The notes beneath the pieces are model-generated. The model did no database searches, was not told the origin of the DNA, and saw only the letters and a list, made by a program, of their open reading frames with translations. Positions 16,829 through 24,547 of a DNA stretch of 34,671 nucleotides are shown here, piece after piece. The position numbers were made by a program, and so were the translations under genes. Each line of letters starts with the position of its first letter. Position 1 is the stretch's first letter. Source of the stretch: GWC2-37-8 sp964485555 (GTDB lineage: Bacteria > Patescibacteriota > Minisyncoccia > Moranbacterales > GWC2-37-73); assembly GCA_964485555.1 (NCBI GenBank), contig CAZAJN010000044.1, positions 1-34,671 on the forward strand, read 5' to 3'.

Positions 16829-16913
16829 GTCATCCTGAACTTGCCGCGCCAGCCTCTGGAGGGTTTCAGAATCTAGATGCTGATCCGCCAGCGGGCGGAA
16901 ATTCAGCATGACA
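16829..16913. repeat. Composite dispersed palindrome with nested GC-rich inserts
   Basis: This is an outer pair of facing 'tcatcctgaacttg' type arms (16829-16874 and 16875-16912). The left arm is interrupted by ccgcgccagcctctggagg (16844-16862) and the right arm by the perfect small palindrome tccgccagcgggcgga (16884-16899). Both inserts sit where the loop of the parent hairpin would be. Confidence 0.75.
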
Positions 16914-16949
16914 ATGCAATGAAAATAACAAATTAAGAACTGAAAGGCA

Positions 16950-16980
16950 AGTGTTACGTAGCATGTTACGTAACAAAACT
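16950..16980. repeat. 'gttacgta' repeat after the ABC permease stop
   Basis: Two copies of gttacgta are separated by gcat, the second extended into the palindrome gttacgtaac. It lies immediately after the permease stop. Confidence 0.5.
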
Positions 16981-17793
16981 TTAACTGCTTGCGCTTGAAT
17001 AATGATTGAGTGAAAATTTCCAAAACCATCGTGAGCCAATAAAAAATATCAAGCACATCACAAAAGAAAGCCCGACCAATTTCCAGTCAATAATTTCATT
17101 AGTCAAAATCCTAGCTGGAACAGTTGCCACAAAAGCAAGAGGGATGATAAAGGTAAAAAGTCCTCTTATAATTTTATTATAATAAATATCTATTGGAAAC
17201 TGCGAATTACTTGTTACTCTCTCCATTAAAAGCCATAGTCCGCTCGCATCAGTAAACCAGAAACTTACTGCCCTAATGGCTAAATTAAATGAGTACAAAA
17301 TTACACCACCACACAAAAGCAACAGTAAAAATATGGATATATTAATAATTTCAAAGCCGATAGTATTTTTTAAAGACACGAAAATCAGAAAAATTCCCGT
17401 AACCAAACGCACAGAATCCTCAGGATCACCACGCCAAAATGAGACCATAAACTGATCATCTACAGGCTTCAAAATGATACCGTCCAGTGTGCCATCAATA
17501 ATCTGACCGTTAATAGCATTCAATTGACCAAGAAACGTCCACATAATTCCTTCGATAATCATATAGGACCCAATAACTCCCAATATCTGATAATAATTCC
17601 AACCAGCCAAATTATTAATATAATTAAAGTTAACATTGATAAATAAGACACTAAGAACCATTGTTAAAAGAATTGTTGACGCAGACAATAAAAAAGACCC
17701 AGGATAAGCCATCCTCTTCATCCAATTTATCTTTTGCATCTGCAAAAAAATTTGCACATATTTTTTGAATTTTTTATGCACCATAACCTTCAT
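16981..17793 (-). CDS. ABC-2 type exporter permease (second subunit)
   Basis: A 270-residue integral membrane subunit of the ABC2_membrane_6-like type (COG3694/COG4587 family), with about six hydrophobic segments. Visible conserved-looking pieces are YQILGVIGSYMIIEGIMWTF, IDGTLDGIILKPVDDQFMVS and the C-terminal VGLSFVMCLIFFIGSRWFW. The 'G.....G..D..L.KP' pattern is shared with the partner permease. The start at ATG 17793 overlaps the end of that gene by 20 bases, so translation is coupled; ATG 17784 is an alternative. It is the last gene of a three-gene exporter operon. Substrate is unknown; relatives are annotated as viologen or drug exporters. Confidence 0.85.
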   Translation of the reverse strand: MKVMVHKKFKKYVQIFLQMQKINWMKRMAYPGSFLLSASTILLTMVLSVLFINVNFNYINNLAGWNYYQILGVIGSYMIIEGIMWTFLGQLNAINGQIIDGTLDGIILKPVDDQFMVSFWRGDPEDSVRLVTGIFLIFVSLKNTIGFEIINISIFLLLLLCGGVILYSFNLAIRAVSFWFTDASGLWLLMERVTSNSQFPIDIYYNKIIRGLFTFIIPLAFVATVPARILTNEIIDWKLVGLSFVMCLIFFIGSRWFWKFSLNHYSSASS

Positions 17794-18562
17794 ATTTTCT
17801 TATACCTTTTTTGTATAAAAATTGAGCAAATAAATATACTATCGAAATCCAGATCAGAGGAATAATAAACATTAAGTAATTAGGACTTGTTCTGCCAGAA
17901 GCAACCGATACAGGTACAAAAAATAAATATTTGAAAGGTAAAAAGTCTCCGAAAGAAATTATCCACCTTGGCAATAAGTCCAATGGCATCCATTGCCCCT
18001 GCATAAAGCTGATGATAACCATGCAGGCAAAGAAAAAACCATACCCGTCGCCCATCCAAAAAGTTGCTATACCAACGGTGTAGTAAATAAGAAAATTTAA
18101 AACATAACTCAGTATTGCTAAAATTATAAAAAACAGATAAACGAAATTATTTACAGGATTTATAAGCAAGTCACTAAGTAAATATAACACCAAAATAATA
18201 ACGGGTGTAAAGAACATTATTCTATATAAAAGTGACCCTACTGATTGAGAAAATTTATATTCCAAATACCCGATAGGTTTCAAGACACTATTAGTTATTT
18301 GCCCATTTTTTATCTCCTCACCAATTCCCCATGCAGTATTGGATGTGAATAAAAATTCGAATATGGTAACAAAAACATAATAAGTAATAATCTCTCTAAA
18401 AGAATAATTCCCTATTTGATTACCTTGTCGGTAAATTGAGCTCCACAAATAAAACATTACCCCAAAAGAAAACAGGACGGAAAACATCATAATGAAATTA
18501 TTCACCCTGTATGCTAGATTCTTTTTAATACTGTTAGAGATGACTGCAAAATATTTCCCCAT
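17774..18562 (-). CDS. ABC-2 type exporter permease (first subunit)
   Basis: A 262-residue membrane protein of the same permease family as its downstream neighbour, with about six hydrophobic segments. AWGIGEEIKNGQITNSVLKP matches the partner's GTLDG...LKP motif. The two probably form a heterodimeric channel under the ATPase encoded just upstream. The gene begins 5 bases after the ATPase stop and overlaps the next permease by 20 bases. Both permease genes are visibly richer in A/T codons than the ATPase gene, as is common for membrane proteins. Confidence 0.85.
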   Translation of the reverse strand: MGKYFAVISNSIKKNLAYRVNNFIMMFSVLFSFGVMFYLWSSIYRQGNQIGNYSFREIITYYVFVTIFEFLFTSNTAWGIGEEIKNGQITNSVLKPIGYLEYKFSQSVGSLLYRIMFFTPVIILVLYLLSDLLINPVNNFVYLFFIILAILSYVLNFLIYYTVGIATFWMGDGYGFFFACMVIISFMQGQWMPLDLLPRWIISFGDFLPFKYLFFVPVSVASGRTSPNYLMFIIPLIWISIVYLFAQFLYKKGIRKYEGYGA

Positions 18563-18567
18563 AAAAC

Positions 18568-19551
18568 TTACTTAGTAAAGATGTTCCTAATAACACTTTC
18601 AATATCTTCCTCGTTGATATCAATATCCTTTATGGCAATATCCGATGCCAATATCACACCAATAAAATCTTTTACTTTTTCTCGAGGCACCTCAAATTCA
18701 GCCTTGACTGAATCAAATCCTGAAAGTTCTCCAAATTTTTCAAGTTCCTTTTTTGAAACGCCATCCTCAAGATATATGGTAACTTTTTTATTAGCTGCAT
18801 ATTTGGCAACCATGTCTTCCAGTGGTCCATCGTAAATTATTTTTCCCAAATCAATAATCACGATACGTTTGCAAAGTTGCGCGATATCTTCCATGTAATG
18901 CGAAGTCAAAATGATTGTGGTTTTTCGCTCCTGGTTATATTTTTTGATAAAATCCCGAATTTTTTTCTGCGCCACCACATCCAAACCAATTGTCGGTTCA
19001 TCCAAGAACAGAACTTTTGGATTATGAAGCAATGCTGCTATCAATTCGCATTTCATTCGTTCACCCAGAGACAATTGTCTCACTTGCTTATTGATGATTT
19101 CCTTCACATCCAAAAGCTCAACCATTTCATCCAAATTTCTCTTGAAATCGTCGTCGCTGACTTCATATATTTTCTTGTTCAGCAAAAAACTTTCCATTGG
19201 AGGAAGATCCCACCAAAGCTGCATTTTCTGACCCATCACAAAAGCGAATTGCATTTTGTATTCCTTTTGGCGTTTGATTGGCTCAAATCCCATGACTTGA
19301 ACTTCCCCACTTGTAGGCGTAAGAATTCCCGAAAGCATCTTGAGCGTGGTTGTTTTGCCTGCACCATTCGGACCAAGAAAACCGATGAGTTCGCCCTCTT
19401 CAATACTGAAGCTGACATCTTTCACAGCTTCTTTCTTTTTTTTCTCAGCCTTAAAAAGATTCTTGAAAGAATTTTTTAGTCCCGGTTGTTTCTCTGTAAA
19501 CTCGTAAGTCTTGCAAAGATTTTTAACTTCAATAATTGGTTTTTTATTCAT
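18568..19551 (-). CDS. ABC-2 type exporter ATP-binding protein (COG4586-like)
   Basis: A 327-residue ATPase. Walker A is GPNGAGKTT (60-68), the signature is LSLGE (160-164), Walker B LFLDEPTIGLD (181-191), and the switch histidine lies in LTSHYMED. The N terminus has the extension typical of the COG4586 group (residues 18-42, lysine-rich). Residues 95-115 include FVMGQKMQLWWDLPP, another hallmark of this subfamily. The C-terminal 80 residues form the regulatory tail. With the two downstream permeases it makes a complete exporter. A GGAAAT stretch upstream of the ATG is a plausible ribosome site. Confidence 0.92.
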   Translation of the reverse strand: MNKKPIIEVKNLCKTYEFTEKQPGLKNSFKNLFKAEKKKKEAVKDVSFSIEEGELIGFLGPNGAGKTTTLKMLSGILTPTSGEVQVMGFEPIKRQKEYKMQFAFVMGQKMQLWWDLPPMESFLLNKKIYEVSDDDFKRNLDEMVELLDVKEIINKQVRQLSLGERMKCELIAALLHNPKVLFLDEPTIGLDVVAQKKIRDFIKKYNQERKTTIILTSHYMEDIAQLCKRIVIIDLGKIIYDGPLEDMVAKYAANKKVTIYLEDGVSKKELEKFGELSGFDSVKAEFEVPREKVKDFIGVILASDIAIKDIDINEEDIESVIRNIFTK

Positions 19552-19577
19552 ACTTATTTCCGCAAATTAAAAAAGAT

Positions 19578-19604
19578 TGTCATGCTGAACTTGTTTCAGC
19601 ATCT
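19578..19604. repeat. Left flanking dispersed repeat of the GIY-YIG unit
   Basis: tgtcatgctgaacttgtttc onward, a self-complementary repeat of the 'tcatcctgaacttg' family. It is inverted relative to the copy at 19899-19925, and together they bracket the GIY-YIG pseudogene. Confidence 0.85.
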
Positions 19605-19888
19605 AATAGCGTATCAGCCAAGTCATTCCAATTTGGATTGAAACTGCTAATCAAATTAGCTTTCCACTCCTTATGCCAATTCTTTAATTGCTTTTCTCTT
19701 CTCAGCGCGCTTTGCACATTTTCTGTTTGCTCAAAATAAACTAATTTATCTACATTATATTTCTTAGTAAATCCGTCACATAATTTATTTCTATGTTCAT
19801 ATATTCTTTTTGGTAAGTTTCCAGTAACTCATACATAAAGAAGCTTAATATTTTTAGTCGTTGTTATATAAACACAATATTGTTTCAT
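19580..19888 (-). pseudogene. GIY-YIG endonuclease-like gene with an in-frame TGA
   Basis: Reading the minus strand from ATG 19886-19888 gives MKQYCVYITTTKNIKLLYV, a TGA, then VTGNLPKRIYEHRNKL and a normal rest of the small GIY-YIG (UPF0213-like) family: YFEQTENVQSALRREKQL, KNWHKEWKANLI, FNPNWNDLADTLL. The TGA replaces the glycine of the family's YVG motif, one base change from GGA. Other genes here are intact in the standard code, so this is a broken gene or needs readthrough, not evidence of TGA recoding. The last codons (DAETSSA) run into a dispersed repeat. The gene is framed by inverted copies of that repeat at 19578-19604 and 19899-19925. Confidence 0.8.
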
Positions 19889-19898
19889 TGCGTTATAT

Positions 19899-19925
19899 CC
19901 TAAAACAAGTTCAGGATGACATTAT
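19899..19925. repeat. Right flanking dispersed repeat of the GIY-YIG unit
   Basis: tcctaaaacaagttcaggat onward, the inverted counterpart of the repeat at 19578-19604. It sits about 10 bases upstream of the pseudogene start and about 70 bases after the proS stop. Confidence 0.85.
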
Positions 19926-19995
19926 AGGATTCAAGATAAAAATAATATAAAAACTCAAATAAAACATTAACAAAAATAAGCAAGAAAGACAATAA

Positions 19996-21303
19996 CTATT
20001 TAACAAATATCTGGATCAATTCTTCAGCTGAAATAACTTTGCTTTCACTTTCATTTCTTTTTTTAATTTCAATCCCACCGGCCGCCAAAGATTTTGCACT
20101 GATCACCACACGATATGGAATTCCAATAAGATCAGAATCTGCGAATTTTTCGCCAGCCCTTGCTTCGCGATCATCAAACAAAACTTCGATTCCCTTTTGT
20201 TTCAGTTCGCCGTAAATCTTTTCCGCTTCCTCATTTTCACCCAAACTTATCAAATGAACGGAAAACGGCGCGATGTTTTCTGGCCAAATCAAACCTTTTT
20301 CATCTGCAAAAAGTTCCGCTACCACACCCATCAAGCGACTGACACCAATCCCATAGCATCCCATGATGATCGATTTCTTTTCACCGTTTTCATCAATATA
20401 ATACAGATCCAATGCGTCAGTATATTTGCTTTCAAGATGAAATGTGTTTCCAACTTCAACTCCTTTTTTTTGCACAAGATCTTCTTTCTTGAGTCCAAGT
20501 TTTTCCAAATTCTCATCAGATAATATTTCCTCATTGATTGCAACTCTTTTTTTCTCATCAACATAGATAGTGTCCTCTCCAACCTCACTCAGCGTCTGGA
20601 ATTCGTCACTGAAGCGTGGTGTAAAAATACCACCATCAGCGAAAGTTCTGTAGGTAATTTGTCCCAATCCCAAACGATCATAGACTCTATGATACGCAGC
20701 CACGATTTTCTCATATTCTTGCTCGTGTTGCTGTTGATCGCGCGAAAAAGTGTACATGTCTTTCATCAAAAATTCTCGCCCGCGAAGCAACCCGCTTTTT
20801 GCCCTTTTTTCATTTCTAAATTTATTTTGAATCTGATAGACAGAAAATGGCATGTCCTTATATGATCCAAGATAATTGCTGATAGCATCAACGATAGGTT
20901 CTTCATGAGTAAGTCCAACCCCCAATTCTGTTCCGTTCACCAATTTCGTCTTGAACCAATTATCAACCTTTGCATCATTCCAACGATCCGTTTTTTCCCA
21001 AATTTCCTTTGGTTGCAAGGTTGTCATCGCAACCTCCTGTCCACCAATAGCATTCATTTCTTCGCGCACAATCTTCTTGATATTTTCAAGAACACGAAGA
21101 CCCATTGGCATGTAGGCATACACCCCGGCCATTTCTTTGTGAATAAATCCAGCCCGAATCAGAAGTTGTGCATTCCTTGCAACTTCGTCTGCTGGTGCAT
21201 TTTTCTGCGTTCTAGTAAAAAGTTGTGATTGTTTCATAGCATTAGTTCGTAAAGTTATAAAGCTCATAAAGTTTATAAAGCATGAAATTTCCTTGGCACT
21301 CAA
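19996..21303 (-). CDS. proS: Prolyl-tRNA synthetase without the editing insertion
   Basis: A class II synthetase charging tRNA-Pro. Motif 1 surrounds AGVYAYMPMGLRVLENI, motif 2 is FRNEKRAKSGLLRGREFLMKD's region near residue 165, and motif 3 is GCYGIGVSRLMGVVAE. The C-terminal anticodon-binding domain follows (VHLISLGENEEAEKIYGELK). The bacterial INS editing domain of about 180 residues between motifs 2 and 3 is reduced to about 50 (DEKKRVAINEEILSDENLEK), so Ala-tRNA-Pro clearance in cis should be absent. The frame opens upstream at 21303, but ATG 21237 (MKQSQLFTRTQKNAP, 413 aa) matches the family start. Confidence 0.95.
   Translation of the reverse strand: MSAKEISCFINFMSFITLRTNAMKQSQLFTRTQKNAPADEVARNAQLLIRAGFIHKEMAGVYAYMPMGLRVLENIKKIVREEMNAIGGQEVAMTTLQPKEIWEKTDRWNDAKVDNWFKTKLVNGTELGVGLTHEEPIVDAISNYLGSYKDMPFSVYQIQNKFRNEKRAKSGLLRGREFLMKDMYTFSRDQQQHEQEYEKIVAAYHRVYDRLGLGQITYRTFADGGIFTPRFSDEFQTLSEVGEDTIYVDEKKRVAINEEILSDENLEKLGLKKEDLVQKKGVEVGNTFHLESKYTDALDLYYIDENGEKKSIIMGCYGIGVSRLMGVVAELFADEKGLIWPENIAPFSVHLISLGENEEAEKIYGELKQKGIEVLFDDREARAGEKFADSDLIGIPYRVVISAKSLAAGGIEIKKRNESESKVISAEELIQIFVK
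21248..21284. repeat. 'ataaagtt' word repeat upstream of proS
   Basis: The stretch has gtaaagttataaagctcata and onward, with five degenerate copies of a (t)ataaag unit. It lies in the proS leader and argues against the upstream start. Confidence 0.55.
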
Positions 21304-21351
21304 AACTTAATCCGAGCTACAGAAATTATGAATCATGATTCATATATGCGT

Positions 21352-21379
21352 ATAATACCATTTTTTCGCTTAAATGCAA
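21352..21379 (-). promoter_or_regulatory. Promoter for proS
   Basis: The minus strand has TTGCAT (21374-21379), 16 bases, then TATTAT (21352-21357), preceded by TGG (extended -10). The start would be near 21345, about 108 bases upstream of ATG 21237. Confidence 0.45.
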
Positions 21380-21401
21380 GCAAAAAACACATATGCGATT
21401 T

Positions 21402-23243
21402 TCAAATCACATCTCCTAATTTCTTTTTCCCCAAAACCTGCAGTCCGGAAATTGCACGAGTCAGGGCGACATACAAAAGATCCTTGTTTATTTTTTTCTT
21501 TTCAACAATCAGGTCTTCCGAAACATTTTCCTCGAATGAAACATTGAAAGTGTCTTTGTTGATCCCGACCAGAAAGACCATGTCGAATTCCACGCCTTGT
21601 GATTCATTCATGGTCATCACGTGAATTTTCTCATTTTCGCCAAAAACTTTTTCAAACTCAACCAGATATTTTTCATCCTTAGCCAGAATGCCCACACTGG
21701 AAAAATCTTTTTCAGCAATAAAATCCTCAATATGACTGACTTCTTGCACGTCACTTTCAAAAACAAATTCTTCAACTTTTTCACCCTCTTTTATTTCATC
21801 AGGAATTTCAATTTCATATCCCAAACTTTGGATGTAGCGCAAAATATTCTTAGTATTTCTATAAACTTTATGCAACACGACTTTTCTCTCTTCATCTATT
21901 TTCTCGCCGATCTCTTCCCAATTGCTGACAGTTCCAAGCAAAACCTGCTGAGCCATGTCGCCGACATAGAGAATAGACTGACTCTTCTTGCTCACACAGG
22001 ATTTGATCAATTCCAACTGCTCAGGCAGATAATTCTGAAATTCATCAATCAAGGCCAAGGAATATTCAAACGGCACAAATCCTCTTTTCTTTCGCATGGA
22101 TCCGTTTTTAAGCTCAATCCAATAATTTTTCACAGTCCCAAGACCGCCATTTGAAACGGCATATGCTTTTAGCAAGAAAGTTAGATCAACTCTGTCTAAG
22201 ATTTTCTGCTTTTTCTGTTGTTCAAACAATTCCTTCTGCTTTTCATTGAAATATTTTCCATATGCATTTTCCAAAATCAAAAATGCACCCGCTTTTTTAT
22301 ATGTTTCCAGTTTAGCATTTTTCAAAGCTTTCAATTTGGCAAATTCGTACATGTCTTTTTCGTTCTCACTTTTCCCAATTCTGCTTACATGTCCAGCCTC
22401 CAGCCCCAGAGTTTCAAGAGCCCACTGCGAAAAAGTTGTGATCAAAACGTCGTCAATTCCAAGCTCAGGCAGAAGATGAGAGAAATATTCCTTCGTTCCA
22501 TTGTCCTGCACGAACACGATTATGGAATCGCTGATGTATGTTTGCGCCAAATCAGGAGACTGAACCAGATATGCGACGCGATGAAGAGCAAGCGTCGTCT
22601 TGCCGGACCCAGCCGGGCCAGCAATGAGAAACGGTCCGACGTGATGGGCGCGAATGACTTGATCTTGCGCTTTCTCCATCTGCGCCACGATTTCAGGCAA
22701 AACAAAGCCAGTTTTTCGATTCGAAAAATATTCCTGATAGACAAGCTGCCGAGGAGAATCGATCGATTCGGATGCAAGAAATTTTATTTCCCCGTCAACG
22801 ATCATGTATTGATCTTTTCTCACCAGGCTGGCTTTTTGCATTCGTCCATCCGGACGAACATATTTCACCTCACCGGGCTGTTCGTAGCGCATCGAGGATG
22901 CGGGAGTGATCCACGAATAAATTTCCTCCTCACTGAATCCGAATTTTCCAAAATATATTTCTTTGACCTCATTTTCTCTTTCCCAAACAACATCGCACCT
23001 GACAAAATATGGCGAGCCTTTCAAATGCTCAATTTCTCCGATTCTTTTTTTGTTGTATCTGATCAATCTGTCTTCCACAATCTTGTCCGCCTCGGAAAGT
23101 GTTTTGTGGATTTCCTTGCTTCTTCTCAAAGACTCAACCGTGTCCTTTCCAGCCTTTTCCAAACTCAAAGAAACCTCTTCGATATGAGTTTTGGCCTCTG
23201 ACAAAATTTCTTCTTTTTTGTCCATTGTTTTTGCGCTTAACAA
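21402..23243 (-). CDS. helD: HelD-type superfamily 1 helicase (RNA polymerase recycling)
   Basis: The architecture matches HelD rather than repair UvrD. An N-terminal helical arm (about 1-75) is followed by the HelD-specific FGKFGFSEEEIYSWITPA and beta segment RKDQYMIVDGEIKFLA. Walker A is GPAGSGKTT (about 209-217) within AGPAGSGKTTLALHRVAYL. Motif II is IDEFQ, motif V/VI-like MNESQGVEFDMVFLVG, and the C-terminal arginine motif is YVALTRA. HelD enters the RNA polymerase channels and frees stalled or post-termination polymerase. Length is about 610, somewhat shorter than the Bacillus protein. The frame opens with TTG at 23243; ATG 23225 (MDKKEEIL, 607 aa) is the likely start. It has its own promoter. 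Confidence 0.85.
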   Translation of the reverse strand: MLSAKTMDKKEEILSEAKTHIEEVSLSLEKAGKDTVESLRRSKEIHKTLSEADKIVEDRLIRYNKKRIGEIEHLKGSPYFVRCDVVWERENEVKEIYFGKFGFSEEEIYSWITPASSMRYEQPGEVKYVRPDGRMQKASLVRKDQYMIVDGEIKFLASESIDSPRQLVYQEYFSNRKTGFVLPEIVAQMEKAQDQVIRAHHVGPFLIAGPAGSGKTTLALHRVAYLVQSPDLAQTYISDSIIVFVQDNGTKEYFSHLLPELGIDDVLITTFSQWALETLGLEAGHVSRIGKSENEKDMYEFAKLKALKNAKLETYKKAGAFLILENAYGKYFNEKQKELFEQQKKQKILDRVDLTFLLKAYAVSNGGLGTVKNYWIELKNGSMRKKRGFVPFEYSLALIDEFQNYLPEQLELIKSCVSKKSQSILYVGDMAQQVLLGTVSNWEEIGEKIDEERKVVLHKVYRNTKNILRYIQSLGYEIEIPDEIKEGEKVEEFVFESDVQEVSHIEDFIAEKDFSSVGILAKDEKYLVEFEKVFGENEKIHVMTMNESQGVEFDMVFLVGINKDTFNVSFEENVSEDLIVEKKKINKDLLYVALTRAISGLQVLGKKKLGDVI

Positions 23244-23598
23244 ATTAAAAAACCGACCGGCAGAATATCAATGTAAATTGTTTTATATACACAATTTACT
23301 ATCCTTACCTTGGTCAGTTTTTAAGAAGATTGGCCTTTTCAAGCCACATTTGCTTGCTAAGATTTCTAATATATCAATTATAGCACGGTTTCTAATTTAT
23401 GCAACACTTCTAAAAAGCGAAAGTTTTGATGCATCCTTAGAAAAAATACTGCTACATAATTTTAATTCACCAAAAATTATATACCAATGAATCTTGCAAA
23501 CCTCATAGGCCTACTTTTTAATTGCAATAAAAGGGTATCAATACTCCATGCCGGTAGGCAGGTCCTGGACCAGTTGGACTCACCATTACTGACTCATT
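23244..23598. other. Intergenic region upstream of helD
   Basis: This is a gap of about 355 bases with no convincing gene. It contains the helD promoter (23377-23404), a 9-base inverted repeat gtaaattgt/acaatttac (23273-23281 with 23291-23299) in the helD leader, and a GC-rich dispersed word tgccggtaggcaggt at 23549-23563 followed by ggtcctggacc. Confidence 0.6.
23377..23404 (-). promoter_or_regulatory. Promoter for helD
   Basis: The minus strand shows TTGCAT (23399-23404), a 16-base spacer and a perfect TATAAT (23377-23382). Transcription would start near 23370, giving a leader of about 145 bases. Confidence 0.6.
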
Positions 23599-24423
23599 TC
23601 ATTCATTTTTATCACCCAACTGTTTGAAATTATTTTTGGAAATTACTGGCTTGCCAGATTTTCTTTCAATGTCTTTCCTGGCTCTCCCAGCAATCGATCC
23701 GCCCTCAGTTGCAACTTTCCTATTTTCGGGAAATGTTTTTGGCTTTTTAGTTTTGGATATTTCAGTAGTTGCCGTTTCCGCCAACATATTCAACACTAAT
23801 TCCAAATTTGTCATATTATCCCGCAAATTTTCTTTTTTCAAATCCTTGTGCTTTTTGTAGTCTTTTATTTTTAATCCAGCCCAGGCAAAAGTAATATCAT
23901 CAGTCAAAATCGCAAACTTGTCTTTCGTGTCCACTCCTCGCTCATTCCATTCATTGGTCAAATCCTTTCTAATTTCAATGCTTTTCAATCTCAAATCAAC
24001 CCAACTCTTCGAATATCCTTTTTGTAGATACGTGGCCATTGCCCTTTGGATAGCTTTTTCCGGATCTTCGGTTTCCTCCACTCTTTCATAACCAACCCTG
24101 GCCAGCCACAATTTGAATGGTTCAGCATTTGGCGAAGGGATTGACTGAATAATGCGAAACATAGTTTCTGTGTCCGCCACATCAGCGAGATAATATTTAC
24201 CGTCAAGAGCCATCATTTTCAGGTGTACGATATTTTCGTACACCTGACTTCCTTCTTTTTTTAACTTATTTTTCAAGTCCGACCAATAACGCTTTGGGAT
24301 GCTGCTGTTGGTTAAACTCTGCACAACATCCACCACAGAAAAAAACCATTTTTCCTTTTCTTCATCCCAATGTCTTCTGATTTTTTTTCCTTCAAAGATC
24401 GCGAGTTTGTTTTTGTTTAACAT
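23599..24423 (-). CDS. Bro-N domain phage-antirepressor-like protein
   Basis: A 274-residue protein with an N-terminal Bro-N-like DNA-binding domain (about 5-110: LAIFEGKKIRRHWDEEKEKW, FSVVDVVQSLT, LADVADTETMFRIIQSIPS). A conserved middle segment follows (ATYLQKGYSKSWVDLRLKSI, LTNEWNERGVD) and then a basic tail. This type is usually labelled phage antirepressor or DNA-damage-inducible-like and is common in CPR chromosomes outside prophages. No other phage genes adjoin it. An operator-like inverted repeat overlaps its -10 region, so autoregulation is plausible. The stop is TGA. Function in the cell is unknown. Confidence 0.8.
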   Translation of the reverse strand: MLNKNKLAIFEGKKIRRHWDEEKEKWFFSVVDVVQSLTNSSIPKRYWSDLKNKLKKEGSQVYENIVHLKMMALDGKYYLADVADTETMFRIIQSIPSPNAEPFKLWLARVGYERVEETEDPEKAIQRAMATYLQKGYSKSWVDLRLKSIEIRKDLTNEWNERGVDTKDKFAILTDDITFAWAGLKIKDYKKHKDLKKENLRDNMTNLELVLNMLAETATTEISKTKKPKTFPENRKVATEGGSIAGRARKDIERKSGKPVISKNNFKQLGDKNE

Positions 24424-24439
24424 ATATTCTATGTAAATT

Positions 24440-24465
24440 ATTATAGTGTTATTGTATCACTATAA
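24440..24465 (-). promoter_or_regulatory. -10 box overlapped by a perfect operator-like inverted repeat (bro-N gene)
   Basis: ttatagtg (24441-24448) and cactataa (24458-24465) form an exact 8-base inverted repeat with a 9-base spacer. The minus strand reads TATAAT at 24440-24445, so one half-site covers the -10. No good -35 is visible, which fits a regulated promoter. Confidence 0.5.
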
Positions 24466-24500
24466 CATAAATCTGCCTAGTGGATAACTTTTACGCCATA

Positions 24501-24526
24501 AAACAATGCTTCTTGGCATTGTTTTT
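24501..24526. terminator. Stem-loop terminator downstream of the first histidine kinase
   Basis: aaacaatgc (24501-24509) pairs with gcattgttt (24517-24525) around ttcttgg-type loop bases, with T runs on the plus side and a shorter one on the minus side. It lies 120 bases after the kinase stop. Confidence 0.65.
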
Positions 24527-24547
24527 TAGCTACACTTCACGCAATTG

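Noticed and set aside
15791..16980. CRISPR-like array from the repeated catg/gtaac words
   Set aside because: Units are short, degenerate and inverted, with no constant-length spacers and no cas genes.
18877..19479. 200-codon plus-strand frame opposite the ABC ATPase
   Set aside because: The opposite strand encodes all ABC ATPase motifs; this frame shows no domain and has an antisense-type composition.
19580..19888. Evidence for TGA-to-Gly recoding (code 25)
   Set aside because: The single in-frame TGA is at a Gly position, but all other genes are intact under the standard code and several end with TGA (scpA, helD, bro-N gene).
22218..23201. 327-codon plus-strand open frame opposite helD
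   Set aside because: It is a shadow of the helD reading frame: composition is Phe/Cys/His-rich and unlike a real protein, and the minus-strand protein is clearly conserved.
21402..23243. DNA-repair UvrD/Rep helicase
   Set aside because: The N-terminal helical arm and FGKFGF...W..P segment before Walker A are HelD features; UvrD starts almost directly with Walker A.
23599..24423. Part of a prophage
   Set aside because: Only the Bro-N-like gene is phage-related; no integrase, structural or lysis genes adjoin.
24501..24526. Integration site or tRNA-like hairpin after HK1
   Set aside because: It is a simple 9-base stem with T runs; no tRNA cloverleaf, integrase or direct repeats are present.
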